Assembly (NCBI GenBank): GCA_025927835.1
Contig: JAICKR010000001.1
Span: forward strand, 1 to 64,000
From: Jatrophihabitans sp.
Lineage (GTDB): Bacteria; Actinomycetota; Actinomycetes; Mycobacteriales; Jatrophihabitantaceae
DNA length: 64,000 nt
Direction of reading: 5' to 3'
Every line of letters starts with the position of its first letter. Within the stretch, counting starts at the first letter, position 1. Below, in pieces: positions 57,819 to 64,000 of the stretch. The notes beneath the pieces were generated by a model. The model ran no database searches. It was not told the DNA's origin and saw nothing but the letters and a program-made list of their open reading frames with translations. A program made the translations under genes and the position numbers.

Positions 57819-58340
57819 CTACTTCGCGCGTTCGGTCGGCGGGGCGGCGCGCTCGTCCGCGTCGTGTCCCGGCGTCAGGTGCGCGACGTCGGACAGCAAC
57901 AGCGGGGTGAAACGTCCTGCGCCGGTCGCGTGCACGACCTCCGTCGTCACGCACACGTGGTCGCCGCCCTCGTCGAGCAGCGCGACGCGCCGGCCGACGA
58001 GTCGGGTCGGGCACGCGTCCAGCAACGGAACACCACCCGGGCCGGTGCTGACCGGCACGTCACGGAACTTGTCCCCGTCGTCGCCGGTGCGGGTGCCGAA
58101 CAACTCCGCCAGCGAAAGGTCGTTGCGGGTCAGGAAGTGCACGGCGAGGTACGTCGCCCGCAGCCCGATCCGGTACGTGTGGTTGGCCTTCGACAGCCAC
58201 ACCGTGTAGCGCGGCGGGTCGATGGCGGATTGCATGTGGAAGCCGACCAGGCAGCCGGCCCGCTCGCCGTGCGCCGAGGTCGTCACGACCGCCATCGGGC
58301 GATCGAGCGCGCTCATGAGCGCGTCGAAGGCTGTCGTCAT
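57819..58340 (-). CDS. Flavin reductase-like protein
   Basis: 173 residues of the split-barrel flavin reductase family: MAVVTTSAHGERAGCLVGFHMQSA, RYTVWLSKANHTYRIGL, AVHFLTRNDLSLAELFG. It is a relative of HsaB but with a shorter start and the AELFG/DKF pattern of a different subgroup. Could supply reduced flavin to a monooxygenase or bind flavin as a reservoir. ATG start. Precedes two short genes in the same direction with gaps of under 80 bases, but no KstR box is seen. Confidence 0.8.
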   Translation of the reverse strand: MTTAFDALMSALDRPMAVVTTSAHGERAGCLVGFHMQSAIDPPRYTVWLSKANHTYRIGLRATYLAVHFLTRNDLSLAELFGTRTGDDGDKFRDVPVSTGPGGVPLLDACPTRLVGRRVALLDEGGDHVCVTTEVVHATGAGRFTPLLLSDVAHLTPGHDADERAAPPTERAK

Positions 58341-58367
58341 ACCGAGATCGTTCCCAGATCGCAGCGC

Positions 58368-58760
58368 TCACATGATGAGCACGGCGCGGGCGTAGCACTC
58401 CGGGCACAGCCAGTCGGGATCGGTCTGCGTCATCGGCCCGTGCGCGGTGCACGTGGGCGTGCCGGACTCGCCGAGCACCACGTTGCCCAGGCTCACGTCC
58501 CAGCCGCCGGACACGTCACGCAGCGACGGTGCGGCCGGCGCGTGCCGGCGCGCCTCGTCGAAGGCCCGCAGCGCGACGGCGACCGTTGCGAACGCGTCCG
58601 AGTCGCGCGTCCAGCCCGCGGGCAGGCTGGCCTCCGCGACGTCGACACCGGTGCCGGTCAGGTGGACGACGGCGGTCTGCTCACTGCCGTCGCTGCGTTC
58701 GAAGGTGACCGCGTAGCGGCCCTCGCCCGGCAACGACTCGATGCGTACGAGTACGGCCAC
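58368..58760 (-). CDS. Hypothetical protein with C-terminal zinc-ribbon-like Cys/His cluster
   Basis: 130 residues. The N-terminal part predicts beta strands (VRIESLPGEGRYAVTFERSD), then a helix (FATVAVALRAFDEARRHA), and the C-terminus has CTAHG and CPECYA, a CxxH...CxxC set that may bind zinc. ATG start. Six bases separate it from the SRPBCC gene upstream, so they are probably co-transcribed. Not recognised as any characterised family. Confidence 0.65.
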   Translation of the reverse strand: MAVLVRIESLPGEGRYAVTFERSDGSEQTAVVHLTGTGVDVAEASLPAGWTRDSDAFATVAVALRAFDEARRHAPAAPSLRDVSGGWDVSLGNVVLGESGTPTCTAHGPMTQTDPDWLCPECYARAVLIM

Positions 58761-58766
58761 GACGGG

Positions 58767-59246
58767 CTAGGACGCGGCTTCGGCGCGGGTCTTCAACCGC
58801 TGCAGGGTGGCCTGCATGTTCTGCGTGTTCATTCGCGCGCGCGTGGCTCGGTCCTTGCTGCCGGTCGCGAGTGCGGACGGCTTGACGTACCACCCCGGCC
58901 GGCGGTCCCAGGTGCTCTCGGTGACCGTGCAGCCACCGTCGCTCGGCGCGATGTCGTACTGCCACCGCGAGACCGGTATGCCCGTGTGCGAGACGTTGAA
59001 CGCGAAGCGGCTGTCGGCGACCGCGTCGGTGACCTTGCACTTGGTGGTCCAGCGCCGCCACCCGTTGCGGTTCGTGCCCTTGAACACCGCACCGGGCACG
59101 GCGGCGGTGCTGCCCTGCCACCGCATGACGGCGGTCTGCTCCGCGATCTGGGACATCGCCTCGAGATCGGTGATCAGCCCGTAGACGATCGCGGGCGTGG
59201 CCTTGATCTGGACGGAGCTCGATGCGCTCGGCTGCGGTGTGGTCAT
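58767..59246 (-). CDS. SRPBCC (START-like) family protein
   Basis: 159 residues, polyketide-cyclase/START-type helix-grip fold: VQIKATPAIVYGLITDLEAMSQIAEQT, GAVFKGTNRNGWRRWTTKCKVTD, FAFNVSHTGIPVSRWQYDI and GCTVTESTWDRRPGW, the usual mammalian-MxA-like small-ligand binders. ATG start. First gene of a short minus-strand run with the zinc-ribbon-like protein. Ligand unknown; hydrophobic-cavity proteins of this type often bind lipids or polyketides. Confidence 0.8.
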   Translation of the reverse strand: MTTPQPSASSSVQIKATPAIVYGLITDLEAMSQIAEQTAVMRWQGSTAAVPGAVFKGTNRNGWRRWTTKCKVTDAVADSRFAFNVSHTGIPVSRWQYDIAPSDGGCTVTESTWDRRPGWYVKPSALATGSKDRATRARMNTQNMQATLQRLKTRAEAAS

Positions 59247-59357
59247 CGGCCTACCTCCTGAGCTGGGAGCCTAGTTGCTGAGGACGTGCAACAGATCGGC
59301 TTGTTCGCCCGTTGAGGGGTGCAGCTCAGATCGGCAGTCGGCGGCGGGAGCGATTCG

Positions 59358-59861
59358 TTGGAGTTTGCGGATTATGTGGCGCAGCGGCGTCCGGCGCTGA
59401 TGCGCTTCGCGACGGTGTTGACCGGGCAGGCCTGGCTCGCCGACGACCTCGTCAGCGACGTGCTCGGGCGCGCGTTCGAGCGCTGGTCGCACATCACGGA
59501 GCTCGCCGAACCGCATGCCTATGTGCGCCGGATGATCGTCAACGACTACATGTCGTGGCATCGCCGGCTGGCCCGCACCACCCCGCGCGCCGAGGTCGAA
59601 CCGGCGGGCCACCTGGCGGACGGCGCAGACGAGCACGCCGAACGCGACGCCATGATCGCCCGCCTCGCGCGGCTACCGCGCCGGCAACGGGCCGCGGTGG
59701 TGCTGCGCTACTACGTCGGGATGTCCGACTCGGACATCGCGGCGCACCTGGGATGTCGCGAGGTCACCGTGCGCACCCAGATCTCCCGAGCACTCGCGGC
59801 GCTCCGGCTCGACCCGGCCGGCAGGTCCGCGACCGCACAAGCCCTCCTGGAGGCACGATGA
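59358..59861 (+). CDS. SigE-family ECF sigma factor
   Basis: 167 residues with sigma-70 region 2 (RPALMRFATVLTG, ADDLVSDVLGRAFERW) and region 4 (ARLPRRQRAAVVLRYYVGMSDSDIAAHLGCREVTVRTQISRAL, seen as two parts), the SigE-type small sigma factors of actinomycetes. TTG start selected because GGGAG stands 7 bases before it; a GTG at 59319 would lengthen it by 13 residues but has no spaced ribosome site. The stop overlaps the next gene (ATGA), which encodes a membrane-anchored partner that may sense the signal. Confidence 0.88.
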   Translation: MEFADYVAQRRPALMRFATVLTGQAWLADDLVSDVLGRAFERWSHITELAEPHAYVRRMIVNDYMSWHRRLARTTPRAEVEPAGHLADGADEHAERDAMIARLARLPRRQRAAVVLRYYVGMSDSDIAAHLGCREVTVRTQISRALAALRLDPAGRSATAQALLEAR

Positions 59862-60673
59862 ACAGCTTCGAGACGCTGACCGACGCGTTCACCGAACTCG
59901 AGCGGCGCGCCGACGCCGCGTCGCACGAGAGCGGCGATGCCACGACCCGAGTCGCCGCTCGGCACCACTCCCGCGCCCCGCTCGTCGCGGCGAGTGTCGT
60001 CGCGACCCTGGCGGTCGCCGGCGGCGCGACGCTGCTCGCGCGCAGCGGCGGGCACGGCAATCAGGCGGGCGGGCCGCCGCCGACTGCTCCGTCGAGGGTG
60101 CAGTCGGTGAGCACGACGGTGGCGGCTGGCCCGGCGCCCACGGTGCCGCAGACCGCCGACGAGCTGGCCGCCCGGTTCCGGGCCGTGCTCGGCGACCTCG
60201 CGACGTTCACCGTCACGGATACCGGCACGCCCGTGACGATCAGCGTGCCGGCGGCACCCACCGCGTCCGACCCGCGCATCGCGTCGACGCCGATCCCCAT
60301 CGACAGCGGCACCCCGAACGGCGCGGCGATCGTCGGCACGTTGACGTCGCACGGCGTCACCGGCGGCTACGACATCCAGATGTTCCGGAGCAGCGCGGGC
60401 AGCAAGGCGATGTGCGACGACCCCGACTCGGCGCGGTGCGCGCTCAGCAAGACCGCCGACGGCGGTTCGCTCGCCGTGGGCAGCGAGCCGCTGCAGACGG
60501 GTGGCGCGGGCGGCGTGACCTATCAGGTCGACCTGGTCCGCGGCGACGGTGTCGAGATCCTCATGCACCTGAGCAACCAGCGCGACCCGAAGGGCGAGAG
60601 CGCGGTGCTGGCGCCGCAGCCGCCGCTGACGACCGACCAGATGGTCTCGATCGTCACGTCCGAGCGCTGGTAG
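59858..60673 (+). CDS. Membrane-anchored protein coupled to the sigma factor (possible anti-sigma factor)
   Basis: 271 residues: cytoplasmic N-terminus of about 38 residues (FETLTDAFTELERRAD), one TM helix (APLVAASVVATLAVAGGATLLA), a Pro/Ser/Thr linker and an extracytoplasmic domain of about 170 residues with two Cys (KAMCDD and ARCALS). ATG overlaps the sigma-factor stop. The single-pass layout and coupling are those of an anti-sigma factor, although the short cytosolic part shows no zinc-binding HxxxCxxC motif. Convergent with the S9 peptidase. Confidence 0.72.
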   Translation: MNSFETLTDAFTELERRADAASHESGDATTRVAARHHSRAPLVAASVVATLAVAGGATLLARSGGHGNQAGGPPPTAPSRVQSVSTTVAAGPAPTVPQTADELAARFRAVLGDLATFTVTDTGTPVTISVPAAPTASDPRIASTPIPIDSGTPNGAAIVGTLTSHGVTGGYDIQMFRSSAGSKAMCDDPDSARCALSKTADGGSLAVGSEPLQTGGAGGVTYQVDLVRGDGVEILMHLSNQRDPKGESAVLAPQPPLTTDQMVSIVTSERW

Positions 60674-62656
60674 CTACAGCAGCTCCGGCTGCTTCCACTC
60701 CGCGCCGTGCACGTGCTTGTCGAGCCACGACCACACGGTCTCGTACCAGACCCGCGCGTTGTTCGGCTTGAGGATCCAGTGCCCCTCGTCCGGGAAGTAG
60801 AGGTAGGACGACTCCACGCCCTTGCGCTGCAGGTCCCACCACAGCCGCAGCGCCTCGCCGACCGGCACGCGATAGTCCTTGTCGCCGTGCACGACGAGCA
60901 TCGGGGTGCGGATGTTGTCCAGCGAGTGGTGCGGTGACCACTCGGCGTAGCGCTCCGGGTGCTCGACCAGATCGCCGAACTCCTTCACCCAATAGCCCGG
61001 CGCGTCCGTCGTGCCGGAGAACTGGTCGAGCGCCCACAGGCTGGCGTGCGTGACGATGCAGCGGAACCGGTCGGTGTGCCCGGCGACCCAGTTCGCCATG
61101 TAACCGCCGTACGAGCCGCCCATCGCTGCGGTGCGGGTTGCGTCGATGTCGGGACGGGCGGTCACCGCATCGGTGATCGACATCAGGTCGGTGAACGGCG
61201 CGCCGCCCCACTGGCCCCAGCCGCGCTGCACCATCTTCGCGCCGTACCCGGTCGAGAAGGCGGGATCGGGCAGCAGCACCGCGTAGCCCTTCGCGGCCAT
61301 CAGCCATGGGTTCCAGCGCCAGCTCCAGCCGTTCCACGAACCCAGCGGGCCGCCGTGGATCCAGAGCAGCAGCGGTGCGGGCTCGGCGGCGGACATGCCG
61401 GCCGGCCGGACCAACCAGCCCTCGACCGTCGTGCCGTCGGCAGCGGTCGTGTCGACCCGCTCGATCGTGCCGGGCACGTCGGTACGCCCCGGGCTGGGCA
61501 GCAGCACCGGCTCGCCGTCGGTGACCGTGGCGTCGAGTCGCACCGGCTGCGGCGGCGAGTCGACGCTGTCACGCAACGCGTAGAGCGTCGCGCCGTCCGG
61601 CGCGACGAGGATGTTCGTGTAGTGCCCGGCCGCGGTGAGCCGGGTGATCGCGCCCGACGCGACGTCGAGCCGGAACACCGGCCGGTGGCCGAGCTCGTCG
61701 GCCTCGAAGTAGATGGTGCGGCCGTCCGGCGCGAACCTCGGCCCGGCGGGCCATACGTCCGGGTCGGCGACGAGCTCGCGACCCTCGCCGGTGGCGATCT
61801 CGACGAGCCAGAGCGACACGAGCGGCGGGTCGTCGTAGGTGGTGTCCTGCTCGCGGGTCGCCACCGCCCAGGTGCCGTCGTCGGAGATCGCCGGGTCGTT
61901 GAACATCGCGACCGGGTCCTGGGCCAGGATGCGCTGCTCCCCCGTCGCGGTGTCGATCGCGACGAGCCGGGCGCGGGGGTAGCCGGGTTCGCTGGTGTCG
62001 TTCCAGGCGGCGACGACCGTGGCGCCGTCGCGCGACACCGCGAAGCCTGCCTCGTCGAGTGCCCGGCCGGGGGTCGGGGTGAGGTCGGCCGGTTGGGTGC
62101 CGGCGCCGAGGGACGTGGCGGCGTAGAGGCGCAGTTCGTCCGGGCCGAGGTCGTGGTCCCAGAAGCGGATCGGCGTCTCGGTGTAGAGCACCGCGTTGAC
62201 CTTGGCGTCCTTGCGCGCCTTGCGCCGCTTCTCGTCCTCGTCCTTGCCGAGGCTGCCCGGCATGGCGTCGCCGCTGAACACGACGGTGCCGGCCGTGCGC
62301 GCGACGCGTACGCCGGACACGCCGCCGGTGCGGGTGAACACCCGCTCGGCGTCACCGGTCGCGGGCAGCCGCCACAGCGCGGGCGGGTCGTCGTCCTTCT
62401 CGCTGTCGCGCTTGGACACGAACAGCAGCGAGCCGTCCGGATGGAACGCGGGGCTCGACTCGCCCTTCTTTGAGCGGGTGAGCCGCTTCGCCTCGCTGCC
62501 GCCGGAGGGGTCGATCTCCCAGAGCGAGTTGACGAGTTCGTTGCCGTCCTCGTTGAGAGCGGCAACCGTCGCGACCAGCCGGCTGCCGTCCACCGACAGC
62601 GCGAGATCGGTGACCCGGGCCAGCGAGAGGTATTCGTCGAAGGATCCAAAACCCAT
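60674..62656 (-). CDS. S9-family prolyl oligopeptidase/acylaminoacyl peptidase
   Basis: 660 residues. N-terminal beta-propeller of WD40-like PD40 repeats (SPAFHPDGSLLFVSKR, GPRFAPDGRTIYFEAD) and a C-terminal alpha/beta-hydrolase (about 410-660) with LLLWIHGGPLGSW, nucleophile elbow MGGSYGGYMANW (Ser) and DEGHWIL (His). Cleaves short peptides or acyl-amino acids in the cytoplasm. ATG chosen (MGFGSFDEYLSL); the open frame continues upstream across the kstD gene but that part has no coding features. The kstD promoter with its KstR box lies between the two starts. Confidence 0.92.
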   Translation of the reverse strand: MGFGSFDEYLSLARVTDLALSVDGSRLVATVAALNEDGNELVNSLWEIDPSGGSEAKRLTRSKKGESSPAFHPDGSLLFVSKRDSEKDDDPPALWRLPATGDAERVFTRTGGVSGVRVARTAGTVVFSGDAMPGSLGKDEDEKRRKARKDAKVNAVLYTETPIRFWDHDLGPDELRLYAATSLGAGTQPADLTPTPGRALDEAGFAVSRDGATVVAAWNDTSEPGYPRARLVAIDTATGEQRILAQDPVAMFNDPAISDDGTWAVATREQDTTYDDPPLVSLWLVEIATGEGRELVADPDVWPAGPRFAPDGRTIYFEADELGHRPVFRLDVASGAITRLTAAGHYTNILVAPDGATLYALRDSVDSPPQPVRLDATVTDGEPVLLPSPGRTDVPGTIERVDTTAADGTTVEGWLVRPAGMSAAEPAPLLLWIHGGPLGSWNGWSWRWNPWLMAAKGYAVLLPDPAFSTGYGAKMVQRGWGQWGGAPFTDLMSITDAVTARPDIDATRTAAMGGSYGGYMANWVAGHTDRFRCIVTHASLWALDQFSGTTDAPGYWVKEFGDLVEHPERYAEWSPHHSLDNIRTPMLVVHGDKDYRVPVGEALRLWWDLQRKGVESSYLYFPDEGHWILKPNNARVWYETVWSWLDKHVHGAEWKQPELL

Positions 62657-62695
62657 AGCTGCCACCGTATGACCCTGGGCAACGGATAGCGCAAC

Positions 62696-62709
62696 TAGAA
62701 CGTGTTCTA
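62696..62709. promoter_or_regulatory. KstR box immediately upstream of kstD
   Basis: TAGAACGTGTTCTA matches TnnAACnnGTTnnA fully; the flanks extend it to ACTAGAAC-GT-GTTCTAGT, a perfect palindrome with arms of 8. It lies 13 bases before the kstD ATG, where a bound repressor would block initiation, and 40 bases before the divergent S9 peptidase start. Confidence 0.92.
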
Positions 62710-62722
62710 GTAGCCTGTGCGC

Positions 62723-64000
62723 ATGTCGGATGAGGTCTATGACGTCGTCGTGGTCGGCAGCGGGGCGGCCGGCATGGCGGCAGCGCTGGCCGCGTCCGCC
62801 AAGGGCCTGCACACCGTCGTCGTCGAGAAGGCGCCGCACTACGGCGGCTCGACGGCCCGCTCCGGCGGCGGAGTCTGGATCCCGAACAACGAGGTGTTGC
62901 GCCGGGACGGGGTCAAGGACACCCCCGAGGCCGCGCGCACCTACCTGCACGCGATCGTCGGCGACGTCGTGCCCGCCGAGCGCATCGACACCTACCTCGA
63001 GCGCGGCCCCGAAGCGCTCTCCTTCCTGCTCGCCAATACGCCGCTGCGCATGCAGTGGGTGCCGGACTACTCCGACTACTACCCCGAGGCGCCGGGTGGG
63101 CGTGTCGGCGGGCGTTCGGTGGAGCCGAAGCCGTTCAACCTGAGGAAGCTGGGAGCCGAGCGTGACCGGCTCGAGCCCGAGTACGGCAAGTCGCCGCTCA
63201 ACGTCGCGGTCACCCAGGCCGACTTTCGTTGGGCCACGCTGATGATGCGCACCCCGCGCGGTGTGCTGCGGGTGCTGCGCATCGGGCTGCGCTGGATCTG
63301 GGCGATGCTCACCCGGCAGGATCTCGTGGTCCGGGGCCAGGCGTTCTCGGGCATGCTGCGGCTCGGGCTGCTCGAGGCAGGAGTGCCCGTCCTGCTCGAC
63401 AGCCCGCTCGAGGACCTGCTCGTCGAGGACGGCGCGGTCACCGGCGTCGTGGTCAGCGCGGCCGACGGGAGACGCGAGCTGCGCGCACGGCACGGCGTGG
63501 TGCTCGCCGCGGGCGGGTTCGAGCACAACGCGGCGATGCGCCAGCAGTATCAGCGCGCGCCCATCGGCAGTGACTGGACGGTCGGCGCGGTCGCCAACAC
63601 CGGCGACGGCATTCGCGCCGGCGAACGGCTCGGTGCCGCGCTCGACCTCATGGAGGACTCCTGGTGGGGTCCGTCCATCCCGCTCACCGGCGGGCCCTGG
63701 TTCTGCCTGGCCGAGCGCACCTTGCCCGGCGGCATCATGATCAACGCACGCGGCGAGCGATTCATGAACGAGGCGCTGCCCTACGTCGAGGCTGTGCACC
63801 GGATGTATGGAGGCGAGTTCGGCCAGGGGGACGGGCCGGGCGAGAACATCCCGTGCTGGATGATCATCGACCAGCGCTACCGCAACCGATACGTGTTCGC
63901 CGGCGTGACGCCGCGGCGCCCGTTCCCGGGGCGCTGGTACAAGGCGGGCGTCATCAAGCGGGCCGGCTCGATCTCCGAGCTCGCCGAGAAGATCGGGGTG
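62723..64000 (+). CDS. kstD: 3-ketosteroid Delta1-dehydrogenase KstD, N-terminal part
   Basis: Flavoenzyme that introduces the 1,2-double bond of 3-ketosteroids; with KshAB it yields the unstable 9-hydroxy-1,4-diene whose B ring opens. The 426 residues inside the window start MSDEVYDVVVVGSGAAGM with the FAD fold, then GGSTARSGGGVWIPNN, a Tyr-rich PDYSDYYPEAPGGR (substrate-site Tyr) near residue 115 and GFEHNAAMRQQY. The gene runs off the right edge, so the C-terminal Tyr and Gly of the active site are unseen. ATG 13 bases after a perfect KstR box. Identification is firm. Confidence 0.94.
   Translation, partial: MSDEVYDVVVVGSGAAGMAAALAASAKGLHTVVVEKAPHYGGSTARSGGGVWIPNNEVLRRDGVKDTPEAARTYLHAIVGDVVPAERIDTYLERGPEALSFLLANTPLRMQWVPDYSDYYPEAPGGRVGGRSVEPKPFNLRKLGAERDRLEPEYGKSPLNVAVTQADFRWATLMMRTPRGVLRVLRIGLRWIWAMLTRQDLVVRGQAFSGMLRLGLLEAGVPVLLDSPLEDLLVEDGAVTGVVVSAADGRRELRARHGVVLAAGGFEHNAAMRQQYQRAPIGSDWTVGAVANTGDGIRAGERLGAALDLMEDSWWGPSIPLTGGPWFCLAERTLPGGIMINARGERFMNEALPYVEAVHRMYGGEFGQGDGPGENIPCWMIIDQRYRNRYVFAGVTPRRPFPGRWYKAGVIKRAGSISELAEKIGV

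Noticed and set aside
62657-63799. Upstream extension of the S9 peptidase frame
   Set aside because: The extension has shadow-like composition, crosses a perfect KstR box and lies opposite the kstD coding region; the ATG at 62656 starts a normal-length peptidase.

Overview
The window is a stretch of a high-GC, gene-dense actinobacterial chromosome. Evidence for this: very high GC with many GTG and TTG starts, 1-8 base start/stop overlaps within operons, and mycobacterial/rhodococcal families (KstR and KstR2 steroid regulons, EphD-type hydrolase-dehydrogenase fusion, WS/DGAT acyltransferase, GuaB1, LmeA, MT0933-type antitoxin, DUF5999). The genus cannot be named from this sequence alone. No rRNA, tRNA, insertion sequence, prophage or CRISPR array is visible. 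No stretch longer than about 220 bases lacks a gene.

Layout. 1-4160: end of a histidine utilisation operon (hutU partial, an M20 amidohydrolase, hutF, hutI). 4112-5946: AlkZ-like DNA glycosylase and an LmeA-like protein. 5953-11998: a thiamin region with two TPP riboswitches. One riboswitch precedes cytX, an unusual psuG homologue and a PfkB kinase; the other precedes thiO-thiS-thiG; thiE is divergent. 12008-18813: two VOC proteins, a tandem pair of L,D-transpeptidase-like lipoproteins, an orphan GAF histidine kinase and a class III cyclase/ATPase. 18785-33602: a mixed region with MMPL and MFS exporters, an internally deleted glutathionyl-hydroquinone reductase, a terpenoid-cyclase-fold protein, EphD, WS/DGAT, small proteins, a CDF transporter, GuaB1 and DUF5999.

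33616-64000 is mainly a steroid (cholesterol-type) degradation locus in three blocks. (a) 36846-46440 is the C/D-ring block: fadA6, kstR2, ipdF and fadE30 on the minus strand, diverging from fadD3, an enoyl-CoA hydratase, fadE31, fadE32, fadE33 and a SnoaL-like gene. A perfect KstR2 box lies in the divergent gap. A second TetR regulator with its own palindrome, an AidB-like dehydrogenase and a crotonase follow downstream. (b) 50226-56717 is the A/B-ring block: hsaA-hsaD-hsaC-hsaB plus an NTF2-fold gene, diverging from kshA, a four-cysteine protein and kshB, with two KstR boxes between. (c) 62696 to the end is kstD (cut by the window edge) with a KstR box just before its start. Together KstD and KshAB open ring B, HsaAB, HsaC and HsaD degrade ring A, and FadD3 with the beta-oxidation enzymes attacks the remaining C/D-ring propanoate. 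Missing from the window are hsaEFG, ipdAB, ipdC, echA20, side-chain genes, mce4 and kstR. Between the blocks lie less related genes: MOSC, GH13, lipases, SRPBCC, a SigE-type sigma factor with a partner, and an S9 peptidase.

Points most worth following up: the psuG homologue under TPP control in which the catalytic lysine position is threonine; the four-cysteine protein between kshA and kshB; the in-frame deletion of the catalytic segment in the hydroquinone reductase homologue; and the operator-like palindromes.
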